Shown: in pieces, positions 46,006 to 57,510 of the stretch
Numbering within the stretch: the first letter of the stretch is position 1
Layout: each line of letters opens with the position of its first letter
NCBI GenBank assembly: GCA_030549335.1
Contig: CM060193.1
Coordinates: 42,641,391 to 42,705,390, forward strand
DNA: 64,000 nt
From: Pontederia crassipes
Taxonomy: Eukaryota > Streptophyta > Magnoliopsida > Commelinales > Pontederiaceae
Direction of reading: 5' to 3'
Made by a program: the position numbers and the translations under genes
Notes under the pieces: model-generated
The model's input: the letters and a program-made list of their open reading frames with translations, nothing else
Told to the model about the DNA's origin: nothing
Database searches by the model: none

Positions 46006-48766
46006 TGTAACGACCCCAATTTTTTAGAGTTAGAAAAATAATATTTTATTTTGAGAAAAATGACCATTAATATTATTATAATAAATAATTCCGAAAATAA
46101 AGGAAAATAGGGGAGGAGTTTAATTAAGGATAAAAGTGTATTATGGGATATTTATTTAAATTCGGAATTATTTAATTATTAAAACAAATCAAAATTGTTA
46201 AAAGGGATTAATTAAAAGATTAAATTTTGATTAGGATTGTAAGTTATAGATGAATTGGAGATATAGATTTAAGAGCCCTATAAATAAATCCTTAGAGTCG
46301 ATCGTCAAAAGAGTTTTCTTTTCTATGGGTTCTTGGTGTCCGACGGCAAAGGTGCATGATTCAACGTCGAACGGCTACGAGGTATGTAGGGGGGATCCGT
46401 AGGTTTATTATTGCAACAATCCCTAGGTTTATTATTGCAACAATTATTTTATTGAATGATTCATTTTGATTTCGTTGCACGAATTAATTGGAGAAAAATC
46501 TAGAGAGGGAAGTGAGAGAAAAGGAGATTTTCGGGCGTAGAAGAATAATTGAGAGAGAGACCGTGACACGGGAGAAAAAAAAATAGAGAGATAGATTGAA
46601 GGAGAGAAATCGGCCGTGATGTAAGGAGAAAAAAAAAGGAAAAAGAAAAGAAAATAAACAAACGTGTGTGCAGCCGTGCAGGTGATATGGAGAGAGAAGG
46701 AAGAAAAAAAAAAGGGTGTGGCACTTCGTGAATAGGAGAGAGGAAAGTAAATAATAGGAATTGGATTTACCATAAGAGAAAGCATAGAAAAAAAATAGAA
46801 TAAAAATATGGAAAGAAATTTTTATTGAATTCTTTCTAAAGCCGAGAAAAAGGGATAAAAAAGGGTAAACACGTCAGAGGGATTTTTTTTCCTTCGCGAT
46901 GTGTAAATTTTGCTTTTGCGTTTATTTCGTGGTGTGCAATTCCTTCCTGATGTTGAAAATTACAATAGACGTTTCGACTTGCGTCAGACAATAGGACAGT
47001 AATTTAAATAAAAAAATTAATGGGCCACAGAATAGGTAGAGAGAGAGAAAGGCAAACTTTTGTTGAAATAATGGAGAGAGAGAAGGGATTATGGCAAAGA
47101 TAAAAAAAAAACGTGCTGCTGGTGGAGAGAGAAACGTGAGAGAGGATAAAAAAAAACAATTAGTTGGCATGCTGGAAAAGAAGGATTGTAATTTCCTTCG
47201 GTTATAATTTTCCGACGAGGAAAGTTATTTACTGAATTTTATAGGCCAACATGAAAAGAAATAGAAAAGAAAAAAAAGAAGAATTGAGTGTTATTTTATT
47301 AGTTGATTTTATTTTAATTATCAGTTTTATAGTAATTATCTTATTATCATTATGACGGAGTATGATATGTTGATTGTATTATTATTAATTATTATGATAA
47401 CATGGTTATCATTCCTTATTAATATTGTGATATATTAATTATATTATTATTGATCGCTCTTGATTATCATGCCTGATTATATTATTTATCATACTTGATA
47501 ATAATATTAGCACATCATATGATCGTATTGTCATCATATCTGATCATATTTTATTATCCTATCCGATCTTATCATTGATTATGATACTGATCCAGTAGTC
47601 TTTCTGATTGGGTCTTGTGTTTTACCTAAATTAAATTGTTTAAAGATAGACATTTTAGGTAAACAAGATAAAAGCCGAAAGCTACTGGGCCCATGTTCAC
47701 TGATTGCCACTAAGCCGGGACCAATTGAATTGAATTGAATTGAATGGGGCAGATAGTGTAAAAACTATGGTTGTCCTGTGTATGGTCACTCGTCCCCCAC
47801 CATACACGAATCCATTGAATCGTATTGGGCTTGCCGTGGCACTGATCCCCCACTGGCCTGCATGAAAGTGGCATGGTGTCCCTTAATTGACTGAGCGCTC
47901 CTCATTGAATTGGATAACTCCGAACATTATAAATTGAATTGAATTGAATTAAAATTGAATCGAATTGAATTGGATTAAAATCGAATTGAATTGAATAGAT
48001 CATGGTCATTTGGATACTGGCGTTGACTGGCATTGCCTCCGCCCATTGAATCGAATTGAATTGTAATTGACCAATGGCCATTGATATTGAATTGAAAATT
48101 ATTAAATTGAATAGTGTCATAGTGATCAGACATTTAATTGTTAAATCAATATTGATCGATCATCTGATTTTTTTCTGATCCTTCCTATTGATTTATGACT
48201 TTATTGTCCTATTATTATATTGAATCATCGATCCAATTGATTAAGCAATTATTAATTGCTATCTCTATTGATTGGTCTTTTGACCATAACTTGATATAGT
48301 TGCTCATATTGATAAATCGTTATATTGTAAATTGATTATTGTATTGATTGCTCAATTGACTCATCATTGATTATATCTTTTTTTCGATTGAGCATATTGA
48401 TTATTTAGTAGACCCTACGTACTGAGTATTTTTATACTCATGGATATTTCCCTGTACCTGGATCCGTGCAGGTGAGAGTACTTCGATAGAGGATGATCCT
48501 GCATGTGGCTATGCTCAGTGATAGACAGATGTTGCACATGTTTTAGATTGAGTTGTTTAGTTTTTATTATTTCCGCATTTATTAGAATTGTGAACTTATT
48601 AATATTTTAATTATTTTTTGAATATAATGGATTATTAGCTGTTATTATTGAAAAAGTCTTCCGCATTTATTGTTTATATTCCGCAAAAATATTTTATAGA
48701 AAATTGAGTAGCGCCTTTGGGACGACTCTGAGCACGTGAAAGTCACGTGGGTCTCGGGGCGTTACA
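46006..48766 (+). repeat. LTR-C, a 2.76-kb gypsy LTR
   Basis: Starts TGTAACGACCCC directly after AAGGAGGTTATGA and ends TCTCGGGGCGTTACA. It holds a purine-rich block (46495-46800), AT-rich TTGAATTGAATT runs (47720-48110) and the GGATCCGTGCAGGTGAGAG motif near 48460. It differs from LTR-B and from the 3.1-kb LTRs except in short shared motifs. Confidence 0.82.
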
Positions 48767-49446
48767 GAAACCTAACTCTTCGGCCGTAACATTTTTTTTT
48801 TCTTTTACGGGCGTAAACGCTCATTCTCGACCGTAAAAATCATCTGTTACGGTCGACATCTATTACGGCCGACATCTTCTCTCTCTATCTTTTCTATTTC
48901 ATTACGGCCGAAACCTAACTCTTCGGCCGTAACATTATTTTTTTTTCTTTCGACAAAGTCGATCTGAATAGGCTTTACAAAAATTAACATAATCTAATAA
49001 ACCTACGGATCCCCTCTACGTACCTGCGAGCCTTGTCCTCTGAGGTCGCCGAAGACAAAGCCGAAAATCACGCAGACGGAGTCGTTCGTACCCCCCTACT
49101 CTTATTTATAGTGTTTATAGATTTTTAATTATTCTCTAACCATATTATCTAATCTCAATCAAATTAAATCCTCTAATTTATCCTTTTAACCACTCCCTAT
49201 TTTATTCTAATAGTTAATTAGATAAATTATGAAATTAATTGAATAATCCTATCCCTAATCAAACTCCTCTCAATTATTTTTATTTTTATTTTCGGAATTA
49301 TTAAATATAGCAATAACAATATTTCTTCAAAATAAAATAAAATAATAAAATATCTATTTGTTAAACCTGAAAAATCTGGGTCATTACATCATAACCTCCT
49401 TAAAAATAAATTCGTCCTCGAATTTGAATAAACGAAGTTATATTAT
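48767..49446 (-). mobile_element. Inverted 5' part of LTR-B with its upstream polypurine region
   Basis: Read on the minus strand from 49446, an interior tail (TTCGAGGACGAATTTATTTT and AAGGAGGTTATGA) is followed at 49388 by TGTAATGACCCAGATTTTTC, an LTR start. This runs to 48767, where it abuts the end of LTR-C. The last 235 bp are the right inverted arm. Confidence 0.8.
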
Positions 49447-52400
49447 TATAGTAATTTTATAATTCAATTAGAGTGTTTGATGGATTGAAGAAAAATTTAA
49501 ATCCCATTTAGAGTGGAAATCATAATTAGATTGAGATTAGGAATTTTAATTTGATTTGAGATCTAAAAGATATATTAATGGATATAGGATTTCCATGTAG
49601 GATAGGATTGAGAATTTTATGGCTTAAAATATTTTAGTCATTAAAATAATATTTATTATTATTTTAATTTGAAAAGTAGATGATAAAATATTATAAAATT
49701 AAATAATTCCGAAAATATAAAGGAAAATTGGAGAGGGATTTGATTAATGATGGGATATTTAAATAATTTCGGAATTTATTTAAATTGGGATAAATCTCTC
49801 TTAGTTAAAGAGATAAAAAAAGAGGATTAAATTTGAGAGAAATTAGATATTATAGTTAAAGTTAAACTAATGATTTATAAATCTTATAAATAAGAAGTTG
49901 GCCGACTAAACTTAAAGAGAGAGAAGGAAATTATTTTTCTCCTTCTCTTGCGTCAATTGACGACGGACGTTTCTCCTCCGGCAATTTCAAGTAAGATGCT
50001 CATAGGACATCAACTTATCCGCATGACATCAGGTACCTAATCGAAAAATCAAGATTAGTATTATATTAATTTTAGCGCTCAAGAATGAATCGTTCAAAGA
50101 AAAAAAAATAATGCAAGACATGATTGTCGGCGGCCAAAAGGAGAGAGAAGAAAGAATTGGAGAGAGAGGGAAAAAGGACGTAATGCGAGGTGAGGGCGTA
50201 AGGGCAAGAGAGGAGACAAAAAAAATAATAGAGAGAGAGGGCATGATATAAGTAAAGAGATGATGAGAAAAGAAGCAAAAGAAAAAGAAAAATTAGTTTC
50301 AGCCGCATCTTGCCAACCAAAATAAGAGAGAGAAGGTTAGTGGGAGGAGAGAGAAAGAGAGAGGAAAAAAAAAGATGGAAAGAGAGTCTCACGGCCGCAT
50401 AGAGAAAGACAAAGAAGGTGTAAAAAAAAATATAGAATTGAAAAGAGAGGGAGAAAGACATATGTAAAGAGAGAAAGAAATAGAGAGAGAAAAGAAAGAA
50501 TCTACAGAGAGAGAAAATCGTGCATAATGATGAGGAGAGAGAAATGCATAGAAGGAAAAAAATATATTTTCTTTCATTTATGATTTTCTTTTTAAAAGTT
50601 TATTTATTTATGAAATTTTTGGAATAGAAAAAGTATATATATAGAAAGGAGAAGGATCGTGAATAATTGTCATTGTCGTTCGTGCAGTCCACAGACAACA
50701 GGAACCTAATTGATATTTTCATCTAACTTAAGGTACGTAGGGGGATCCCCATGGCGTCGGTTTTCCGCGACATGGATCCCAAAACTCTTCTTCGTTATAC
50801 ATAAATTATATATTATTTTGCATCGATTGAATATTGAATGACATAGATATGACCTCCGAAAAATTATGTTGGAAACACAATTTTTGATGGTGACAAAATC
50901 CGGTAGGGATTCTGTCTGACACGACTTGGATTCCATTTAGCACGATCCGGGTAATGATCAACGCGGATTGAGTTCTGGAATAGAAAACATATTTTTATGA
51001 ATTGATTTATAGTTTATTGGATTGTTAAGATCGTTATTCATTGTCGATCATTTGATTAACATCTCTGATTTTATTATGCTCATATCAGATCATATTGTCA
51101 TCATATTGATTATTGTTGGCATTACACCCAATCATGATATTGATCCATTGACCTCATTATTGATTGATCCTGATCAAATTGTCATCGTATCCAATTTACT
51201 GTCATCCTATCTGATCATATTATTAATTAATAGTAATTTTCTAATTGGGTCATGATTAACCTAAGATAATTGTTAAAGATAGACATCTTAGGTAATTGAG
51301 ATAAAAGTTGAAAATATATTGGGCCCATGTCTACTATTTGTCACTGGGACTGATAGGGCCTTCGGGCTAATATTGCGCCTTCGGGCTGATTGGGCCTTCG
51401 GGCTAATGTTGCGCCTTCGGGCTGATAGGGCCTTCGGGCTAATATTGCGCCTTCGGGCTGATTGAGCCTTCGGGCTAATATTGCACCTTCGGGTTGATAG
51501 GGCTTTCGGGCTAATATTGCGCCTTCGGGCTGATAGGGCCTTCGGGCTAACTACGCCTTCGGGTTGATAGGGCCTTCGGGCTAATATTGGGCCTTCGGGC
51601 TGATAGGGCATTCGGGCTAACTACGTCTTCGGGTTGATAGGGCCTTCGGGCTAACTATTTCGGTGTGATCCTTCGTCCCCCATCATACCCAAACTTATTG
51701 ATTGAAGTGGCATGGTGTCCCCTACTAATAATAAAGAGCTTTCTTATTGCGCCCGAAAGGGGTTGATCATAACTCCAAATATGGAATTGATAATTGAATT
51801 GATGATCGAATTGTTAATTGAATTGCACCCTAGTGGCTGATGGATAATTGATTTCGCCCTAGTGGTTGATATACTATCGATTTCACACTTATGGCTGATG
51901 GAAAAATTAAATTGCGCCTTTAAGGCTGATGGATAATAAATTATGGTCTTTGTGCCTGATAGATGAATTGATAAATTAATAATAGAATTGAATTAATAAT
52001 CGTTATTGTGGCCTTCATCGACTTTTGGCCAATTGAATATTGATCAATTGTTAATTATTAATTGAATTATTTATTATTGAATTGTAGTCTTCATTGACCT
52101 CTGATCAATTATATATTGTTATGAATAATTATTTATTGATAGTATTGATATTGATATTGACCATGGTTCATATAAATATTATGGGTGACCCTACGTACTG
52201 AGTTATCTCATTGGGCTTTGCCCCTGTATTTGGATCCATACAGGTGATGGTGATGGCGATGGTGAGACGGTTGGTGACTCCTCTGACGGGTGACATGCAC
52301 ATGGATATAGGGTCCGTTACTGTATAGACGTGGGCCCTAACCCGCAAGTTATTAGATATGGTATAATAGCTTCCGCATATTGTAATAGAATGTTGTAAAT

Positions 52401-52515
52401 TAGTCTTCCGCTTATGTAAGTCAGTTCGTTGACTGGTCAAAGTCAAGGTATAGAATTGAGTGACGTTGCCGAGATAGCCTTCTGGGCAGGAAAAAAAAAA
52501 TCTCGGAGCGTTACA
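49447..52515 (+). repeat. 5' LTR of the gag-only element (from LTR position 31)
   Basis: Collinear with 54360-57444. It contains a purine-rich block (about 50095-50560), a GGTACGTAGGGGGATCC motif (50732), the cUUCGg repeat array and the GGATCCATACAGGTGATGG motif (52230), and ends CTCGGAGCGTTACA. Confidence 0.92.
51350..51660 (+). repeat. Array of 17 CCTTCGGG microhairpin units, 5' LTR
   Basis: CCTTCGGGCT or a one-base variant recurs 17 times at about 17-19-bp spacing. The flanks alternate GGG-..-AATATT and GCG-..-GATA, giving a 36-bp higher-order unit. As RNA each unit can form GCC-UUCG-GGC, the very stable cUUCGg tetraloop. The opposite-strand open frame (107 codons) is repeat-driven. Confidence 0.88.
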
Positions 52516-52517
52516 AA

Positions 52518-52529
52518 GGTATCAGAGCC
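52518..52529 (+). other. Primer-binding site, initiator tRNA-Met
   Basis: GGTATCAGAGCC, 2 nt after the 5' LTR. Confidence 0.88.
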
Positions 52530-52926
52530 TAACGGGAGACACTTTTTAGCTGTCTCTAACAGAATAGAGTCCATGTGCACACGTCATGAGCAACCACCGC
52601 GCCATCAACAAAGAGTCAAGTAAGTTTCTGAACCATGATTAACTTAGATAGCTTACCAATGCAATATGAAATATGGAGTCTTACGAGGCTATGGATAGAG
52701 TAAGGGATGACATAGATCCTTAGACGATGGAAATAGAATTACTTCATTGAAAGTATAAGACAACGCCTAAGGATGTTATTTCGAAAGGAATAACGCAAGT
52801 TCTAAGGAGGTTATTCTAAGATAGAATAACCAAAATCCTAAGGAGGTTATCCCCATATGATATGGTGTGATGATAGAATAAGTTGTGGATAGAACACTCA
52901 TGGCAATTTATGTTTTGTGGATATAG

Positions 52927-53220
52927 ATGGAATCAAGGATGAGCTTTTCGCACAACATCCCACGAGCTCTCCGAAGTGGATCTCAGCGGGCCAATCAGCA
53001 AGCCCAAGATCCTCAAGTCAATGAGCGGCAAGTCCTAAATCCGAGAACGAATAGACATAATGTACAAGGCCTTTTCATGAATGGAGTACAGGCCAACGTG
53101 CAACAGGAGGAGCAGTTAAGACAAGGATTGCCATCTCATGAATCTCACTCAGCCCACACTGAGCACTCCCAGCCTAGGAGCTCGACCTATCATCTCACCA
53201 TAATCGAAGGGATACAATAG
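52927..53220 (+). CDS. N-terminal Gag ORF of the gag-only element
   Basis: 97 residues starting MESRMSFSHNIPRALRSGSQ, polar and Gln-rich, ending in a TAG. The next frame (ERFLKLQPPQFDGKGDF) continues the homology seen in the related gag at 43050. This ORF is therefore probably the Gag N-terminus, separated by a frameshift near 53180-53215, rather than an independent gene. Confidence 0.5.
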   Translation: MESRMSFSHNIPRALRSGSQRANQQAQDPQVNERQVLNPRTNRHNVQGLFMNGVQANVQQEEQLRQGLPSHESHSAHTEHSQPRSSTYHLTIIEGIQ

Positions 53221-53234
53221 AAAGATTTCTCAAG

Positions 53235-54113
53235 TTGCAACCCCCTCAATTTGATGGGAAGGGCGACTTTGAGGATGCGGAGAGCTGGATTGAGGAGATT
53301 GAGCATATCTTCCTCGAAATGAATTGCGGTGAGGACCGCAAACTGCTCTACGCCAATCGTAAGCTGAAGGGTGAAGCCAGAGAATGGTGGAAGGCCGCTA
53401 AGCTGACAACGTTCTCAGGCCAGGATAATGTCACCTGGGAGGACTTCAAGAAGGCCTTCAGAAATAGATTCATCCCTGCCTACGAGAGGAGTAGAAAGCA
53501 GAAGGAGTACCTAACACTCCAGCAGGGATCGATGACCATCAAGCAATATCTGACAAAATTCTTGAACTTGGAGAAGTACTCAACATTGCAGCAATCAGAA
53601 CTAGATCGAGTGAAGCGTTGGGTGGATGGCCTTAAGCCCGGTCTTCGAGAAAGAGTGAAAGGAGGGAATTGTCAGACCCTCCAATTTGCTGAAGAGTTTG
53701 CCGTCTATTTAGAAGATGGAGATAAAGCAAGTGACAAGCAACGTAATCAAGCATCTGCTGACCAATATAGAAACCGACAAGGAAAGAGATATAGATATCC
53801 CGACAAGAAAGACCAACGTAACGATCGTTGGGAAGATAATCAAGGCAAAAGAGGGAATGATTTGGAGTCCAATGAACAGAAAAAAGAAAGACTACCTTGT
53901 TCCTACTGTCAAAGATATCATGTGGGAGAATGTTATCGCAAAATAGGAGCATGCCTCAATTGTGGAAAGCAAGGGCATTTCGCTCGTAATTGTTTGGAAC
54001 CAAAAAGGAATGAACAAGATCGAGGAAGGAATGAAGGATCGGGTGCACTACTACCAAAACGTGTGTACAACATCGAAATGGATACTGAGCATCGCATAGA
54101 CGAGGAAGATTAA
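53235..54113 (+). CDS. gag: Gag polyprotein of the gag-only element
   Basis: 292 residues, intact. The retrotransposon-gag domain spans about residues 3-140: PPQFDGKGDFEDAESWIEEI, EWWKAAKLTTF, WEDFKKAFRNRFIP and SMTIKQYLTKFLNLEKYS. A charged linker follows, then two zinc knuckles, CSYCQRYHVGEC and CLNCGKQGHFARNC, near residues 220-260. An in-frame upstream extension (ERFLKL) exists without an ATG. Gag would form particles and package the RNA. No protease or polymerase follows before the LTR 216 bp downstream. Confidence 0.9.
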   Translation: MQPPQFDGKGDFEDAESWIEEIEHIFLEMNCGEDRKLLYANRKLKGEAREWWKAAKLTTFSGQDNVTWEDFKKAFRNRFIPAYERSRKQKEYLTLQQGSMTIKQYLTKFLNLEKYSTLQQSELDRVKRWVDGLKPGLRERVKGGNCQTLQFAEEFAVYLEDGDKASDKQRNQASADQYRNRQGKRYRYPDKKDQRNDRWEDNQGKRGNDLESNEQKKERLPCSYCQRYHVGECYRKIGACLNCGKQGHFARNCLEPKRNEQDRGRNEGSGALLPKRVYNIEMDTEHRIDEED

Positions 54114-54295
54114 GGCACCATTATAGAATGAATGATAGACATCGAGAATAGAGAATAAAACAATTATAGAATAATTAGTCTTTTCATTTGGATAGATTAG
54201 AAAAAAAAATGCAAGGACATTGATAATGAATATGGATATTCTTTTAATAGGCTTATTGATCGTATGTTGGATTGGTCAAATTCTCTTTCACAAAA

Positions 54296-54329
54296 TTCGA
54301 GGACGAATTTATTTTTAAGGAGGTTATTA
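54296..54329 (+). other. Polypurine tract region
   Basis: TTTATTTTTAAGGAGGTTAT immediately before the 3' LTR, preceded by TTCGAGGACGAA. The same arrangement occurs before the other three gypsy LTR families here. Confidence 0.8.
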
Positions 54330-57300
54330 TGTAACACCCCACGATTTTATCAAGGGTAATATAGTAATTTTATAATTCAATTAGAGTGTTTGATGGATTG
54401 AAGAAAAATTTAAATCCCATTTAGAGTGGAAATCATAATTAGATTGAGATTAGGAATTTTAATTTGATTTGAGATCTAAAAGATATATTAATGGATATAG
54501 GATTTCCATGTAGGATAGGATTGAGAATTTTATGGCTTAAAATATTTTAGTCATTAAAATAATATTTATTATTATTTTAATTTGAAAATTAGATGATAAA
54601 ATATTATAAAATTAAATAATTCCGAAAATATAAAGGAAAATTGGAGAGGGATTTGATTAATGATGGGATATTTAAATAATTTCGGAATTTATTTAAATTG
54701 GGATAAATCTCTCTTAGTTAAAGAGATAAAAAAAGAGGATTAAATTTGAGAGAAATTAGATATTATAGTTAAAGTTAAACTAATGATTTATAAATCTTAT
54801 AAATAAGAAGTTGGCCGACTAAACTTAAAGAGAGAGAAGGAAATTATTTTTCTCCTTCTCTTGCGTCAATTGACGACGGACGTTTCTCCTCCGGCAATTT
54901 CAAGTAAGATGCTCATAGGACATCAACTTATCCGCATGACATCAGGTACCTAATCGAAAAATCAAGATTAGTATTATATTAATTTTAGCGCTCAAGAATG
55001 AATCGTTCAAAGAAAAAAAAATAATGCAAGACATGATTGTCGGCGGCCAAAAGGAGAGAGAAGAAAGAATTGGAGAGAGAGGGAAAAAGGACGTAATGCG
55101 AGGTGAGGGCGTAAGGGCGAGAGAGGAGATAAAAAAAAATAATAGAGAGAGAGGGCATGATATAAGTAAAGAGATGATGAGAAAAGAAGCAAAAGAAAAA
55201 GAAAAATTAGTTTCAGCCGCATCTTGCCAACCAAAATAAGAGAGAGAGAAGGTTAGTGGGAGGAGAGAGAAAGAGAGAGGAAAAAAAAAGATGGGAAGAG
55301 AGTCTCACGGCCGCAGAGAGAAAGACAAAGAAGGTGTAAAAAAAAATATAGAATTGAAAAGAGAGGGAGAAAGACATATGTAAAGAGAGAAAGAAATAGA
55401 GAGAGAAAAGAAAGAATCTACAGAGAGAGAAAATCGTGCATAATGATGAGGAGAGAGAAATGCATAGAAGGAAAAAAATATATTTTCTTTCATTTATGAT
55501 TTTCTTTTTAAAAGTTTATTTATTTATGAAATTTTTGGAATAGGAAAAGTATATATATAGAAAGGAGAAGGATCGTGAATAATTGTCATTGTCGTTCGTG
55601 CAGTCCACAGACAACAGGAACCTAATTGATATTTTCATCTAACTTAAGGTACGTAGAGGGATCCCCATGGCGTCGGTTTTCCGCGACATGGATCCCAAAA
55701 CTCTTCTTCGTTATACATAAATTATATATTATTTTGCATCGATTGAATATTGAATGACATAGATATGACCTCCGAAAAATTATGTTGGAAACACAATTTT
55801 TGATGGTGACAAAATCCGGTAGGGATTCTGTCTGACACGACTTGGATTCCATTTAGCACGATCCGGGTAATGATCAACGCGGATTGGGTTCTGGAATAGA
55901 AAACATGTTTTTATGAATTGATTTATAGTTTATTAGATTGTTAAGATCGTTATTCATTGTCGATCATTTGATTAACATCTCTAATTTTATTATGCTCATA
56001 TCAGATCATATTGTCATCATATTGATTATTGTTGGCATTACACCCAATCATGATATTGATTATGATATTGATCCATTGACCTCATTATTGATTGATCCTG
56101 ATCAAATTGTCATCGTATCCAATTTACTGTCATCCTATCTGATCATATTATTAATTAATAGTAATTTTCTAATTGGGTCATGATTAACCTAAGATAATTG
56201 TTAAAGATAGACATCTTAGGTAATTGAGATAAAAGTTGAAAATATATTGGGCCCATGTCTACTATTTGTCACTGGGACTGATAGGGCCTTCGGGCTAATA
56301 TTGCGCCTTCGGGCTGATTGGGCCTTCGGGCTAATGTTGCGCCTTCGGGCTGATAGGGCCTTCGGGCTAATATTGCGCCTTCGGGCTGATTGAGCCTTCG
56401 GGCTAATATTGCACCTTCGGGTTGATAGGGCTTTCGGGCTAATATTGCGCCTTCGGGCTGATAGGGCCTTCGGGCTAACTACGCCTTCGGGTTGATAGGG
56501 CCTTCGGGCTAATATTGGGCCTTCGGGCTGATAGGGCATTCGGGCTAACTACGTCTTCGGGTTGATAGGGCCTTCGGGCTAACTATTTCGGTGTGATCCT
56601 TCGTCCCCCATCATACCCAAACTTATTGATTGAAGTGGCATGGTGTCCCCTACTAATAATAAAGAGCTTTCTTATTGCGCCCGAAAGGGGTTGATCATAA
56701 CTCCAAATATGAAATTGATAATTGAATTGATGATCGAATTGTTAATTGAATTGCACCCTAGTGGCTGATGGATAATTGATTTCGCCCTAGTGGTTGATAT
56801 ACTATCGATTTCACACTTATGGCTGATGGAAAAATTAAATTGCGCCTTTAAGGCTGATGGATAATAAATTATGGTCTTTGTGCCTGATAGATGAATTGAT
56901 AAATTAATAATAGAATTGAATTAATAATCGTTATTGTGGCCTTCATCGACTTTTGGCCAATTGAATATTGATCAATTGTTAATTATTAATTGAATTATTT
57001 ATTGTTGAATTGTAGTCTTCATTGACCTCTGATCAATTATATATTGTTATGAATAATTATTTATTGATAGTATTGATATTGATATTGACCATGGTTCATA
57101 TAAATATTATGGGTGACCCTACGTACTGAGTTATCTCATTGGGCTTTGCCCCTGTATTTGGATCCATACAGGTGATGGTGATGGCGATGGTGAGACGGTT
57201 GGTGACTCCTCCGACGGGTGACATGCACATGGATATAGGGTCCATTACTGTATAGACGTGGGCCCTAACCCGCAAGTTATTAGATATGGTATAATAGCTT

Positions 57301-57444
57301 TCGCATATTGTAATAGAATGTTGTAAATTAGTCTTCCGCTTATGTAAGTCAGTTCGTTGACTGGTCAAAGTCAAGGTATAGAATTGAGTGACGTTGCCGA
57401 GATAGCCTTCTGGGCAGGCAAAAAAAAAATCTCGGAGCGTTACA
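54330..57444 (+). repeat. 3' LTR of the gag-only element
   Basis: Full 3115-bp LTR, TGTAACACCCC to GAGCGTTACA. It is nearly identical to the 5' copy. The clearest difference is a 12-bp tandem insertion (GATATTGATTAT type) near 56055. Confidence 0.93.
56278..56588 (+). repeat. Array of 17 CCTTCGGG microhairpin units, 3' LTR
   Basis: Unit-for-unit copy of the 51350-51660 array. I see no change in unit number or order. Confidence 0.88.
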
Positions 57445-57510
57445 AATATATTCTAACTTTAGGAGTACTTTATGTTTTAAAGTGGAAAATTATTGTATAT
57501 ATAGAGATTG

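Larger units (their letters stand above)
41786..49446. mobile_element. Chimeric gypsy block inside the 5' LTR
   Basis: A mosaic of two further gypsy LTR families. It holds the 3' part of LTR-B (to 42615), an iMet PBS, a broken gag-pol, a polypurine tract, a full LTR-C (46006-48766), and then an inverted 5' part of LTR-B with a piece of its upstream interior (48767-49446). The block is bracketed by 250-bp direct repeats of the host LTR. It carries 235-bp inverted arms (41879-42114 and 48767-49000). The two LTRs of the plus-strand part are not the same family, so this is not a normal intact insertion. Confidence 0.75.
41506..57444 (+). mobile_element. Gag-only (TR-GAG-like) gypsy retrotransposon with 3.1-kb LTRs, 5' LTR split by an insert
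   Basis: TGTAACACCCC at 41506 and GCGTTACA at 57444 bound the element, flanked by AATAT. Its parts are a 280-bp LTR start (41506-41785), a foreign 7.66-kb block, the LTR continuing 49447-52515, an iMet PBS, a 1.8-kb interior with only gag, a polypurine tract, and an intact 3' LTR. Over their shared length the LTRs are almost identical (scattered single-base changes and one 12-bp indel), indicating recent insertion. The lack of protease, RT and integrase means it would need enzymes from a related element. Confidence 0.88.

Noticed and set aside
50072..50577. Ser/Phe/Leu-rich minus-strand frames in LTR-A
   Set aside because: Complement of a purine-rich tract; no start context or domain, and located within an LTR.
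51288..51611. 107-codon minus-strand frame, identical in both LTRs (also 56216-56539)
   Set aside because: Repeat-driven translation of the TTCGGG array; identity follows from LTR identity, not coding constraint.
51350..51660. CRISPR-like array
   Set aside because: Repeats are too short, spacers are themselves repeated, and the setting is a plant retrotransposon LTR.
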